Shown here: positions 28,301-35,305 of the stretch, in pieces
Layout of the letters: every line of letters starts with the position of its first letter
Position numbering within the stretch: position 1 is the stretch's first letter
From: Clostridiales bacterium
Lineage (GTDB): Bacteria > Bacillota > Clostridia > Christensenellales > Aristaeellaceae
Length of the DNA stretch: 64,000 bases
Assembly: GCA_022787165.1 (NCBI GenBank)
Contig: JALFVL010000038.1
Location: 38,531 to 102,530, forward strand
Direction of reading: 5' to 3'
Position numbers and translations under genes: made by a program
Notes under the pieces: model-generated
Told to the model about the DNA's origin: nothing
What the model saw: only the letters and a program-made list of their open reading frames with translations
Database searches by the model: none

Positions 28301-31186
28301 CCCGTCGTAGGTCATCCTCCGCTCGCAGTAGCCATCCGCCGTCATGACCCTCTGCCCTGCCAGATCGAGATAGACCTCGCCCGTCAGGTTGCCCATCGCA
28401 TCGTATTCGCGCTGAACCTGCGCATAGCCGCCCTCGAGCAGAATCTGCTCGCCGTTTTCGTTGAGGTAGATCTCGCTGAGCACCCGTCCCGCCGGATCGT
28501 TTTCCCGGATGACGGCAGCGTAGCCGTCCATGCAGGCCGCATAGCCGCCCTGTGCATCGAGATAGGTCAGCTTCGAAACATGCGCATAACGGTCGTATTC
28601 AAAAGCAACCGTCACATAGCCGTCCTTTGTGGCGGCAGGCTCGCCCTGCGCGTTCAGGAAGGTCTGCGAAAGCCTGCGGCCGTTGACATCCAGCGCATAC
28701 TCGACCGCCGCATAGCCGTCCTCGCCCTCCGTCATGCGCCCGGAGGCGTCCAGATACACGGTTTTGATCAGCCGGTTCTTCTGGTCGTATGTGTTCTCGA
28801 TCGCCGCAATCCCCTGCAGGTTTTGAGTTACGCTGCCGCCCGCGTCGAGATACTCGGTTTTGGTCACGCTGTTTTTATCGTTGTAGGTGTACTGCTCACC
28901 GCAGTAGCCATCCGCCACGGTTGCCGGCTGACCGTCGAGCCCCAGGTACCACTTCCGGCTCACGCGGCGGCGGCTGTCGTATTCATAGGAGACGCTCGCA
29001 TAGCCCTCGCTGTTGAGCGCCGCCTCGCCGGAGATATCCAGCGACGTCGTGGAGATCAGGTTGCCGAAGGCATCGTAGCTGTTGAGCGTAGCCGCCTGGC
29101 CGCGATCGATCTCGACCTGGTTGCCCTCCGCGTCATAATAATCAGTACGGACGCAGAGATTCCACTGATTGTAGCTGTAGGTCGCGCGGGCATAGCCGTC
29201 CGCGCCCATGACCACATTGCCGCCAAGGTCGTAGAACGTCACCTCCAGCGGCGAGCCGAGAAGGTTGTTGCGCGAGACCTTTCTGGCATAGCCCAGGCCG
29301 GTCATCACGTTGTTGCCGTCCATATCACAGTAAATCTGCGTGACCGTGCTGTCCGTGATGCCGCGCTCATATTCGTAGCGGATGCAGGCATAGCCGGAGG
29401 ACAGCGTGATGCGCTCGCCGTCCGAATTGCAGAACCATTCGCAGGTCAGGTTGTTCTGGTTGTCGTATTCCTTTTCGGTGTAGGCGTAGCCGTCCGCCGT
29501 CACGATCATGTTTCCGGTCAGATCATATTTGATCTCGCTGACGACATTGCCGCTGTCCGAATAGATCTTGAGTGCGCGGGCTGTGCCGCTGGCGTTGGCT
29601 GTCGCCTCGCCATTGACATCATAATACAGCTCCTCCGCCGCGTTACCATCCTCGTCGTAGCGGATTCGCTTCTCCTGGTAGCCGTCCGTGCTCTCGACGC
29701 CCTCCTCGTCGGCATCGAAATAGCGCTCCGTCAGAACGGTGCCCTCGGAGGAATACGTCATCTCCTTGTAGGTATAGCCCTTGAGCGAGGTCATCTCCTC
29801 GCCGTTTTCATCCAGATAGGTCTCCTTGGTAACGTTCTCCAGATCGTCGTATTCATAGCGGATCGCCGCGCAGCCCAGCTCGAGGGAATAGGCCGGCTTG
29901 CCGTCCGGATCCTTGAATTCCTTGAGCGTGCACAGCGACTTGTTGAGCTTTTTGACAAACGTGTTCGTGTAATCCACGCGGCTGTAGCCGTCCTTGGCGA
30001 TGACCTCGTCGCCCGCCTCGTCGTAATAGACCTCGCGGGTCATATATTTTCCGCTTTTTTCAAAGGTGTACTGCACGGAGGCGTAGCCCAGGCTGGGCAC
30101 GATCACGGGGTTGTCCTCCGTGTCGTAGTAGCACTTGTAGCCCACCTTCTCGAACATCGTATACTTCTGCTCGAAACGCCAGTAGCCGTCCGTGCTCAAT
30201 ACGGGCTCGCCGTTCGCGTCATAAAAGCGCTGCCCGATTTCACGCTTTCCCTTGTCGTATTCGTATTCGATGCGCGCATAGCCCTTCTTGCCGTTGACCA
30301 TGTTCTCGTTCGCATCGTAATAGGTCTCCGTCGCGGGATTGCCGCCGCTCTCCTCCGTATAGGTGCGCACAATACGGGCATAGCCCTCGCTCGTGTTGAG
30401 CCGGCCGCCCTCCTCGTCATAATAGGCGATCTCGGTGATGCGCCCACGGGAATCCGTCTCGACCTTGTAGAGCGCATAGCCCGCCTTGCTCTGGTAGACG
30501 AGGTGCCCCTCCGTGTCATAGAAGCCCTCTTTCAGCTTCTGCTTCTTGTCGTATTCCCGCTCGACATAGGCATAGCCATCCTCGCAGAGCATGTACTCGC
30601 CATTCTCGTCGAAATACTCCGTCTTGAGCACATAGCCCCTCTCCTTGTCGATGGTGTTGACCATCGACGCCCAGGCGCCCTTCTTGCACACGGGGTTTCC
30701 CTCCGTGTCATAGTAGCCGATCTTTTTGAGACGGATGCCCTGATACTCGTATCTCTCCGTCGCATAGCCGTCCTCGCAGAGCACGAGATTCCCGTCGAGA
30801 TCGTAGTAGCTCTTCTCCAGATACAAGCCTACGCCGGACCATTTGTATTTGATGGTCGCGTAGCCCTGCGCGGTATTGACGTGCTCTCCCTGCATATTGT
30901 GGAACGTCGTCTCCACGCGGCGGGGAAAGCTGTTGTAGCGATGCTCCGCATAGCAATACGCCGTATCATCCGCCATGACCGGGTTTCCGTCCTCGTCGAC
31001 AAACGTCTCGCGGATCACTTCGCCATGGGGGTTCTTCTTTTGCTCGACAGACAGGTTGGTCGACGTCTCCGCCGCGGCGGCAGCCGGCAGCCCTGCCTGC
31101 ATCATGGCAATGCCCAGCAGGACGGGCGCGCTCAAGCCGCCTACACGCCGCAGAAAACAGGACTTCACCAGATCGCGCAAACCCAT
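22388..31186 (-). CDS. Giant secreted 32-residue YD-like repeat protein
   Basis: A 2932-residue protein (roughly 320 kDa). Residues 1 to about 39 form a Sec signal peptide: basic MGLRDLVKSCFLRR, a hydrophobic core and an AAAAA-E cleavage region. The rest is a tandem array of about 90 units. The usual unit is 32 residues (96 bp), approximately YLDAxGxPVxxxDGYAxVxY, then xYDAxGRVxxE. The first units are diverged and vary from 31 to 34 residues; the central ones are strictly 32. Tyrosine is about one residue in ten and the protein is acidic. The YD and G-x-x motifs recall RHS/YD repeats, but I see no RHS core, toxin, LPXTG, SLH or other C-terminal anchor: the chain ends within a repeat-like segment. 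The ATG at 31186 follows TGAGG. First gene of an operon with Wzz/BY-kinase, phosphatase and LCP genes. Function unknown; a surface fibre, adhesin or matrix protein is an inference. Confidence 0.9.
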   Translation of the reverse strand: MGLRDLVKSCFLRRVGGLSAPVLLGIAMMQAGLPAAAAAETSTNLSVEQKKNPHGEVIRETFVDEDGNPVMADDTAYCYAEHRYNSFPRRVETTFHNMQGEHVNTAQGYATIKYKWSGVGLYLEKSYYDLDGNLVLCEDGYATERYEYQGIRLKKIGYYDTEGNPVCKKGAWASMVNTIDKERGYVLKTEYFDENGEYMLCEDGYAYVEREYDKKQKLKEGFYDTEGHLVYQSKAGYALYKVETDSRGRITEIAYYDEEGGRLNTSEGYARIVRTYTEESGGNPATETYYDANENMVNGKKGYARIEYEYDKGKREIGQRFYDANGEPVLSTDGYWRFEQKYTMFEKVGYKCYYDTEDNPVIVPSLGYASVQYTFEKSGKYMTREVYYDEAGDEVIAKDGYSRVDYTNTFVKKLNKSLCTLKEFKDPDGKPAYSLELGCAAIRYEYDDLENVTKETYLDENGEEMTSLKGYTYKEMTYSSEGTVLTERYFDADEEGVESTDGYQEKRIRYDEDGNAAEELYYDVNGEATANASGTARALKIYSDSGNVVSEIKYDLTGNMIVTADGYAYTEKEYDNQNNLTCEWFCNSDGERITLSSGYACIRYEYERGITDSTVTQIYCDMDGNNVMTGLGYARKVSRNNLLGSPLEVTFYDLGGNVVMGADGYARATYSYNQWNLCVRTDYYDAEGNQVEIDRGQAATLNSYDAFGNLISTTSLDISGEAALNSEGYASVSYEYDSRRRVSRKWYLGLDGQPATVADGYCGEQYTYNDKNSVTKTEYLDAGGSVTQNLQGIAAIENTYDQKNRLIKTVYLDASGRMTEGEDGYAAVEYALDVNGRRLSQTFLNAQGEPAATKDGYVTVAFEYDRYAHVSKLTYLDAQGGYAACMDGYAAVIRENDPAGRVLSEIYLNENGEQILLEGGYAQVQREYDAMGNLTGEVYLDLAGQRVMTADGYCERRMTYDGQSRLIDESYYDLTGAPVRSAKGYASRSLDYNTRGNILEERYADESGQTAVSAEGYCGIRYTYTDTNLKETETYLDAQGNPVSGAEGYAQARFVYDALGRVASTFWFDEKGQPTVCADGYEGIGYVYGSQGDVVEERCLDAQGNLILCAQGYAIRRFTYDGNGNITGTTYLDENGQSVRTAQGFAQVQTQYNVFGQPERTVYLDETGAPMLTLDGIGGVTMRYDERHRLVETAYDDGQGNAVQSPKGYARVTFAYDERGQLIRESCFDADGQPCESSEGYATVEYAYDTAGNCISEQYTGADGMPVAASGGYASVRYTYDARRRKTGERYFDASGNPMLGALGAAGVEMTYDAQGNVTSETYLGADGQPALNAQGYATAKYTYDALGNCVWTVYGDTNGQPVTMADGYAQIAYEFDSLGRCTRTRYLDETGALADCADGYAVLEQTYNAFGSVLSERYLDAAGMPVYAQAGYAAANYTYDDRQNCVRVDFLDENGQIALCADGYASIAYTYDALKRPVTLRYLDENGEPCIAQGGYAGINLVYDRLGRVAQRGYVDAAGQAVTLSDGYAAVVYAYDRLGRPVLEQYMDAWGGPVTTADGYAQMQLTYDAAGNVTSRSYLDASGQSVQTIDGYASIRLEYDARRRLTRETYLNADGSLCVAPSGYATAAYTYDEAGSLTSASFYGADGQPCLASGGYASVAYTYDMKRRKTGERYYGMDGALTLSQSAVAGMDIAYDADGNVESNAYIGTDGQATMGAQGYARVRFAYESGRVVSETYFDTADQLVTVSALGYARLERSYDAAGNCTKVLLLNAAGVPCIGADGYAAAQYSYDSRGSLLSETYLNTEGQPILVNGYATVRYSYDERRRLTREAYFDADGNGAVCSDGYASVGYIYDARGRAVSMRYYDSAGALTTCLRGYAGIDRDYDAQSRITRETFIGADGAPYTCPSGYASVGYLYDVRGNVIKLRYLGEDGEVTMTALGYAQVETQVDAYGRVTLRAYQDTIGQGVVISEGYASIAYAYDARGRVIRESYYGADGAASALLGSYGQRTFEYDDRNNLIRETFQDGWGNAVCIPDGYACVERDFDAQNRVTELRYRDEAGLLTVASVGYAGAQYAYDADNHVILERYLGADGTAIQLASGYACVRYAYDERGNQTLVAYYDDLDEPCVISDGYAAISRTYDAAGNVTLESYLDARHYPTMLSSGFAQIQYAYDAKNRRTSTRYLGENGELVNLRAGYAIIETAWSDDGLTRWERVYNRAGEACRMTDGAWIIRTVRTEEGLPTEMAYLDQQGQPMMGTNGFSIMRYAYDELRRQTYVGYYDEGGALCLATGGYAARQTAYDAAGNVVREAWLGTDGELMNVRAGYAAAEYSYDLNGMRTQARYYGEDGALVVTDYGYAVLDRQYDARGNLLKEAYLDENLNLINGYGGYAYVLYEYDANGNTTRISFYDHVQQPALINGEYAQVSLEYDARGNLLMEAYYGAAGEPVLHRGMAWAVRYTYDDHDRLTELWYYGTDGNPIRTQTGYCGQRMTYDGHGNQLSIVSLNEKGEPTFGNMRFAQITYAYDERDRVTQINFLDPNGELIVSSYGYARELYTYDAQGHVLEVRHQNEKGETCDYASTYALLQYAYDADGNCIRTGYYKTDGEYGRGSFGEAYSERTYNENGNLTREAFYGEDGQLYVISYGFAGRTAQYNENGGLIAEQYFGSDGQPIVWKGGYASATYVCDWAGRVIEERYFDAKGSPVRQAGGYEVKRMEYDASGNVIWEGYFLDDGSPVACVDGYEAKDIVVDSSGRPVLEKYTDANGNPMASVNGSLQVRMEYGEDNLVSARVSLDADGEPMVTSEGYTRVEYVYDSLSRVREEHYMDAEKNPVTTAGGYQVVRYTRDMMDRVTQEVYLLADGETKVDGAKGYAEVAYEYDANSRVTSETYYGADGWGTNNTDGVARIERSYDADGNLAEEKKFNLNRIQIP
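22400..31050 (-). repeat. Coding tandem array of 96-bp units
   Basis: About 90 direct repeats of 96 bp inside the giant gene. On the plus strand the unit is recognisable by the recurring GCATAGCCGTC and GGCCGTCCGC-like blocks. Individual units differ at many positions, so it is an old array. Two distant segments share a rare variant unit (RRKTGERY) exactly 1152 bp apart (26169 and 27321), that is 12 units, which suggests block duplication. Confidence 0.85.
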
Positions 31187-31261
31187 ATAACCTCACACCT
31201 CAAAGCATCGAAGGGAAACAGATATTTGTAACAAAAGTAATCCATTTTGATATTATGGTTT

Positions 31262-31290
31262 ATTATAGCATAAGCCTCTACAAGATTCAA
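31262..31290 (-). promoter_or_regulatory. Strong promoter of the giant-repeat operon
   Basis: On the minus strand: TTGAAT (31290-31285), a 17-base spacer, then TATAAT (31267-31262) with an extended TG motif just before it. The predicted start leaves a leader of about 70 bases. No other promoter is evident between here and the LCP gene. Confidence 0.8.
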
Positions 31291-31385
31291 CCCTTTGTGT
31301 CCTGCCGCCCGTCCGCCGCACAGCGGGTGCGCATGATGAACCGGCATGGCTTTTTCCACCATCCGGCACTTTCAAGCCTGCCGCT

Positions 31386-31829
31386 TCAGGTATCGATACG
31401 CTCCATCTCCACCAGCGCCCTGTTCCTGTAGGTCAGATCATCGCGAACCGTAAAGCCCTGCGCCTCCCAAAACGCATTGCCAGCCTGATTGCGGCTGAAC
31501 ACGACGAGCGCCACCTTGCGGATGCCCTCTGCGGCCAGTGCGTCCAAAACCGCCTGCACAAGTGCGCTGCCGATTCCCCGATGCCTGCAATCCGGCGCAA
31601 CGGCGGTATGGTAGAGATAACCGCGCCGTCCGTCATTGCCCGCGAGGATGACGCCCACGACGCGCTCGCCCTCCTGCGCAACCAGGCAGGTCGTAGGGTT
31701 CCTCCTTAAGAACCCCGCGATGCCCTCCCGCGAATCATCCAGATTGTTGAGGCCCATCCCGCTTGAACGCAACCATAGGGCGTAAATCTGCTCATAATCG
31801 CCGATCGTCATCCGCCGTATCCTGCTCAT
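31386..31829 (-). CDS. GNAT-family N-acetyltransferase
   Basis: A 147-residue acetyl-CoA-dependent acetyltransferase of the GNAT fold. The acetyl-CoA loop appears as VAPDCRHRGIGSALV (around residues 80-94, Q/RxxGxG/A type), followed by a helix and VVFSRNQAGNAFWEAQGF, the usual C-terminal beta-strand and FYxxxGF-like element. The start has GGAAGGGG upstream. The substrate is unknown. It is downstream of rplT, beyond that operon's terminator, and is probably transcribed separately. Confidence 0.88.
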   Translation of the reverse strand: MSRIRRMTIGDYEQIYALWLRSSGMGLNNLDDSREGIAGFLRRNPTTCLVAQEGERVVGVILAGNDGRRGYLYHTAVAPDCRHRGIGSALVQAVLDALAAEGIRKVALVVFSRNQAGNAFWEAQGFTVRDDLTYRNRALVEMERIDT

Positions 31830-31867
31830 GTTTCCCCTTCCTCTCTGCGCGCGCTGTGCGCCAGTTG

Positions 31868-31905
31868 AAAAAACGAGAGCCGGAAAGCCCGACTCTCGTT
31901 TTGCT
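31868..31905 (-). terminator. Intrinsic terminator after rplT
   Basis: An imperfect 11-base stem (ACGAGAGCCGG on the plus strand pairs with CCGACTCTCGT, with one G-U), flanked by four to six A/T bases on each side, directly after the rplT stop. Ends the infC-rpmI-rplT operon. Confidence 0.85.
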
Positions 31906-31913
31906 GATTGCGC

Positions 31914-32264
31914 TTACGCGTTCTTCGCGATCTCCACGAGCTTGGCGAACGCCGCCGCGTCGTTGATGGCCAGGTCGGCCAGCACCTTGCGGTTGAGATC
32001 GACGCCAGCCTTCTTGAGGCCGCAGATGAACTTGCTGTAGGAGAGGCCATTGATGCGGGCCGCCGCGTTGATACGGGCGATCCAGAGCTGGCGGAAGTCG
32101 CGCTTCCTCAGCTTGCGGCCGATGTAAGCGTAACGCAGGGAGCGCATGACCTGCTCCTGCGCGGCGCGATACTGCTTGGACTTGGAGCCATAATAGCCCT
32201 TCGCCAGCTTCATGATCTTCCTGCGCTTCTTATGGGCATTGACTGCCGCTTTGATTCTTGCCAT
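31914..32264 (-). CDS. rplT: 50S ribosomal protein L20
   Basis: A basic protein needed for early 50S assembly by binding 23S rRNA; in Firmicutes it also represses its own operon through the infC leader. The 116-residue sequence shows the standard start [16 protein letters not shown], the [12 protein letters not shown] segment and [21 protein letters not shown] precedes the ATG. Last gene of infC-rpmI-rplT. Confidence 0.98.
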   Translation of the reverse strand: MARIKAAVNAHKKRRKIMKLAKGYYGSKSKQYRAAQEQVMRSLRYAYIGRKLRKRDFRQLWIARINAAARINGLSYSKFICGLKKAGVDLNRKVLADLAINDAAAFAKLVEIAKNA

Positions 32265-32294
32265 TGTAATGAAACCTCCTTGCTGGCTGGGCTC

Positions 32295-32492
32295 TTACTT
32301 GTACGGGATGAGCTTCTTCATCGTGCCGGCGTAGCTCTGGGAGACATACGCGGCGCGACGCAGATTACGCTTGGTCTTGCGGGTCTTCTTGTTGAGGATG
32401 TGGCGCTTGAACGCCTTGGCGCGCTTGACCAGACCATTCTTGGTCAGGGAGAGGCGCTTGGCAGCGCCGCGATGAGTTTTCTGCTTAGGCAT
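32295..32492 (-). CDS. rpmI: 50S ribosomal protein L35
   Basis: A 65-residue basic ribosomal protein: [12 protein letters not shown] at the start, [15 protein letters not shown] in the middle, and the C-terminal MKKLIPYK are typical of L35. The ATG at 32492 follows AGGAGG; in-frame codons upstream are in the infC spacer. It lies between infC and rplT. Confidence 0.98.
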   Translation of the reverse strand: MPKQKTHRGAAKRLSLTKNGLVKRAKAFKRHILNKKTRKTKRNLRRAAYVSQSYAGTMKKLIPYK

Positions 32493-32517
32493 AAGGGGAA
32501 TCCTCCTCTCCGGACGT

Positions 32518-33060
32518 TTATTCTTTCGGAGCCTGCTTGGCTTCTTTGCTGGGGTCCTTCGGCGCAAGGATCATGATCATGTGGCGGCCTTCCACAAGGG
32601 GCTTGCGCTCCACATTGGCGACGTCCTTGACGCGGGCGACGAAATCCTGCATCACCGCCAGACCAATCTCCTGATGGGTGATCTGACGGCCACGGAAGCG
32701 GATCGAAACCTTGACCTTATCTCCACCCTGAAGGAACTTGACGGCCGCCTTCGCCTTGGTCTGGATATCGTTTTCCTCGATCGTGGCGGAGAGCTGCACT
32801 TCCTTGATGGAGACGACCTTTTGATTCTTGCGGATCTCGCGCTCCTTCTTGGCCTGCTCGTAACGGTACTTGTCGTAATCCATCAGCTTGCAGACAGGCG
32901 GTTTGGCGGTCGGAACGATCTTCACGAGATCCAGCCCCGCCTCCTCGGCCAGTTCAAGCGCTTTGCGAATCGGCAGAACGCCGAGCTGTTCACCCTTCTG
33001 GTCGATGACACGCACCTCTCGGTCGCGAATTTCCTCGTTCATCATCAGATCTGCTGCCAT
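32518..33060 (-). CDS. infC: Translation initiation factor IF-3
   Basis: Binds the 30S subunit, discriminates start codons and prevents premature 50S joining. The 180-residue product has the IF3-N domain ([21 protein letters not shown]), the lysine-rich linker ([10 protein letters not shown]) and the IF3-C domain ([15 protein letters not shown]). The start is uncertain. The ATG at 33060 gives [12 protein letters not shown], but GGAGGTG lies 13 bases upstream, which is long. An in-frame ATC four codons earlier is very close to the site. Rare start codons are a known feature of infC, where IF3 senses its own start. Preceded by a leader with an attenuator-like hairpin and a strong promoter. Confidence 0.95.
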   Translation of the reverse strand: MAADLMMNEEIRDREVRVIDQKGEQLGVLPIRKALELAEEAGLDLVKIVPTAKPPVCKLMDYDKYRYEQAKKEREIRKNQKVVSIKEVQLSATIEENDIQTKAKAAVKFLQGGDKVKVSIRFRGRQITHQEIGLAVMQDFVARVKDVANVERKPLVEGRHMIMILAPKDPSKEAKQAPKE

Positions 33061-33106
33061 GTTGTTTGCGATACACCTCCAATAAGTCTTTGCGCGGAAA
33101 CCACGC

Positions 33107-33133
33107 AAAAAGAGCGGGCAAGCAGCCCGCTCT
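33107..33133 (-). terminator. Attenuator hairpin in the infC leader
   Basis: A perfect 9-base stem AGAGCGGGC/GCCCGCTCT with a five-base loop, followed on the minus strand by TTTT, lies about 50 bases before infC. A second hairpin (33089-33109, TTTGCGCGG/CCACGCAAA on the plus strand, 8 of 9 pairs) shares the T-tract, so the two cannot fully coexist. Firmicute infC leaders are known to be controlled by L20; here the position fits, but the protein-binding site itself was not identified. Confidence 0.75.
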
Positions 33134-33190
33134 TTGCACATCAAAAGAACGCCAATGTGCCTCGGCAACGCGATTGCGCCGGGCGAGAAG

Positions 33191-33238
33191 CGGGCGGCTT
33201 CTACTTCGTACTTATTCAGTATACGACGAAGCCGCCCG
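33191..33238. promoter_or_regulatory. 11-bp inverted repeat straddling the infC promoter
   Basis: CGGGCGGCTTC (33191-33201) and its exact complement GAAGCCGCCCG (33228-33238) enclose the -10 box. One arm is in the -35/-10 spacer and the other just downstream of the transcription start, so it cannot form as a complete RNA hairpin. It resembles an operator for a dimeric repressor; no regulator is known from the sequence. Confidence 0.5.
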
Positions 33239-33246
33239 TTTGTCAA
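33218..33246 (-). promoter_or_regulatory. Promoter for infC-rpmI-rplT
   Basis: Consensus -35 TTGACA (33246-33241), a 17-base spacer and TATACT (33223-33218) on the minus strand. It gives a leader of about 150 bases before infC. Confidence 0.85.
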
Positions 33247-33286
33247 GCATTTTTTCGCCAGTCAAAGGCATGATTTCGCGTTATTT

Positions 33287-35050
33287 TCAGGTTCTGTCGG
33301 CAATCTCCTTCTCAAGCTTTGCCTTGAGCTCCTCCAGGGTCATCGTCGTGGTCTGGTCGGTCTCGCGGTCGCGGACGGAGACCGTGCCGGAGGCAACCTC
33401 CTTCTCGCCGATGATCAGCATGTAGGGCACGCGGTCAACCTGGCGCGCCTCGCGGATCTTGTAGCCGATCTTTTCGTTGCGGGTGTCAAGCTCGCAGCGC
33501 ACCTTTGCCGCGCGCAGCGCGTCATAGACGCCGCGGGCATAGTCCATGCTTTTGTCGGACACCGGCAGCACCTTGACCTGCACCGGCGCCAGCCACGTCG
33601 GGAACTTGCCGGCGAAATGCTCGGTGATGATACCGATGAAGCGCTCGATGGAGCCGAAGCAGACGCGATGGATCATGATCGGGCGCTTGCGGGTGCCGTC
33701 CTCGTCGATATACTCGAGACCGAAGTTGAGCGGCATCTGGAAGTCGAGCTGGATCGTGCCGCACTGCCAGGTTCTGCCCAGGCTGTCGCGCAGGTGGAAG
33801 TCGATCTTCGGGCCGTAGAACGCGCCGTCTCCCTCATTGACGATATAGGGCATGCCCAGCGCCTCGAGGGCGCCCCTGAGGCCCGCGGTCGCCGCCTCCC
33901 AGTCCTCGTCGCTGCCCATGCTGTTCTCCGGGCGGGTGGAGAGCTCGACGAAGTAGTCAAAGCCAAACTTCGAATAGACCTCGTTGATCAGATGCACGAC
34001 GCCCATGATCTCACTTTGGATCTGGTCCGGGCGCATGAAGATATGCGCGTCATCCTGCGTGAAGCAGCGGACGCGGAACAGGCCGTGCAGCGCACCCTTG
34101 AGCTCATGACGGTGGACGACGCCCAGCTCGCCCACGCGCAGCGGCAGCTCGCGGTAGCTGTGCGGCTGGCTGCGGTAGACCATAACGCCGCCCGGGCAGT
34201 TCATCGGCTTGATGCAGAAGTCCTCGCCGTCGATCTTGGTGGCGTACATGTTGTCCTTATAATGATCCCAGTGGCCGCTCGTCTCCCAGAGGTGACGGCT
34301 CATGATCATCGGCGTGGAGACCTCGACATAGTTGTCGCGGTAGTGGATGTCGCGCCAGTAGTCAATCAGCGCATTCTTGATCGCCATGCCCTTGGGCAGG
34401 AAGAACGGGAAGCCGGGGCCCTCGTCGCAGAGCATGAACAGGCCCATCTCCTTGCCGATACGGCGATGGTCGCGGCGCTCCGCCTCCTCCATGAGCTTGA
34501 GGTGCGCCTGCAGCTCGTCCTGATTGCGGAAGGCAATGCCGCCGATGCGGGTGAGCATGATGTTGTTCTTGTCGTTCTTCCAGTAGGCGCCGGAGAGCTG
34601 CGTAATCTTGAAGGCCTTGAGCGCCTTCGTGTAGCACAGGTGCGGGCCGACGCACATGTCGACATATTCGCCCTGCTGGAAGAAGCTCAGCTCGGCATCC
34701 TCCGGCAGGTCGCCGATGTGCTCGACCTTGTAGATCTCGCCGCGCTCCTGCATGAGCTTGACGGCATCCTCCCGGGAGAGGATGAACGGCTTGATCGGCA
34801 GGTTTTCCTTCACGATCTTCGCCATCTCGGCCTCAATTGCCGGGAAATCCTCGTCGGAGAGCTTCGTCTCGCCCAGATCCACGTCATAGTAAAAGCCCTT
34901 TTCAGTCGCCGGGCCGTAGGCGAAGCGCGCCTGCGGGTAGAGGCGCTTGACCGCCTGCGCGAGAATATGCGCTGCCGTATGGCGAATGACGTGGAGCTCC
35001 TCGTCCTGCGGACACTCCGCGGCATGGCCGTCCTTGTAGATGACCTTCAT
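33287..35050 (-). CDS. thrS: Threonyl-tRNA synthetase lacking the TGS domain
   Basis: A class II synthetase charging tRNA(Thr). At 587 residues it is about 55 shorter than usual. After a 15-residue stub (MKVIYKDGHAAECPQ) it begins at the editing (SAD) domain with HVIRHTAAHILAQA, so the N-terminal TGS domain is absent. The editing-domain zinc-like motif (MCVGPHLC), the catalytic motifs (KPMNCPGGVMVYRS with the zinc cysteine; RVRCFTQDDAHIF; GSIERFIGIITEHF) and the C-terminal anticodon-binding domain are present. The ATG has GAAGGAGG upstream, so truncation by misplaced start is unlikely. A T-box leader precedes it. Confidence 0.95.
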   Translation of the reverse strand: MKVIYKDGHAAECPQDEELHVIRHTAAHILAQAVKRLYPQARFAYGPATEKGFYYDVDLGETKLSDEDFPAIEAEMAKIVKENLPIKPFILSREDAVKLMQERGEIYKVEHIGDLPEDAELSFFQQGEYVDMCVGPHLCYTKALKAFKITQLSGAYWKNDKNNIMLTRIGGIAFRNQDELQAHLKLMEEAERRDHRRIGKEMGLFMLCDEGPGFPFFLPKGMAIKNALIDYWRDIHYRDNYVEVSTPMIMSRHLWETSGHWDHYKDNMYATKIDGEDFCIKPMNCPGGVMVYRSQPHSYRELPLRVGELGVVHRHELKGALHGLFRVRCFTQDDAHIFMRPDQIQSEIMGVVHLINEVYSKFGFDYFVELSTRPENSMGSDEDWEAATAGLRGALEALGMPYIVNEGDGAFYGPKIDFHLRDSLGRTWQCGTIQLDFQMPLNFGLEYIDEDGTRKRPIMIHRVCFGSIERFIGIITEHFAGKFPTWLAPVQVKVLPVSDKSMDYARGVYDALRAAKVRCELDTRNEKIGYKIREARQVDRVPYMLIIGEKEVASGTVSVRDRETDQTTTMTLEELKAKLEKEIADRT

Positions 35051-35081
35051 GGTTCTTCCTCCTTCTCATTGTACGGGGGAT

Positions 35082-35300
35082 AAAAAACGCTCGTCCCCCA
35101 GTTGATCGTCTGAGGGACGAGCGGAAAAAATCTGCCCGTGGTTCCACCCTGATTGGTGCTCTTTGCCGCTGTATCGCGCGCCTCGCGGCCCGATCGGAAG
35201 GTGGTCTTCGTTCCAGCCCATGCCGGCGCGCTTGCAGCCGATGGCGCGCCTCTCTTTGGACACTTTCTGCCGGAATTACTCTTCTCCGTCATTTCAGGCA
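35082..35300 (-). promoter_or_regulatory. T-box leader (tRNA-Thr sensing) of thrS
   Basis: The minus strand carries the T-box core GGGTGGAACCACGGG (35149-35135), which pairs with uncharged tRNA ends, followed by a terminator (stem CGCTCGTCCC/GGGACGAGCG at 35114-35123 with 35088-35097, then six T residues). Upstream lies a Stem I region with an AGTA-type element and tandem ACC triplets (35205-35200) that can serve as the threonine specifier codon. Uncharged tRNA(Thr) should stabilise the antiterminator and allow thrS expression. Confidence 0.9.
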
Positions 35301-35305
35301 GCGTC

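Noticed and set aside
22400..31050. CRISPR-like appearance of a regularly spaced array
   Set aside because: The 96-base unit is coding, has no constant repeat/variable spacer pattern, and no cas genes are present.
22352..31231. Very long open frames on the plus strand across the giant repeat gene (about 800 and 1450 codons)
   Set aside because: They are antisense shadows of the GC-rich 96-base repeat: the product has a low-complexity, arginine/valine-rich repeat with no start signals, while the minus-strand frame has signal peptide, ribosome site and promoter.
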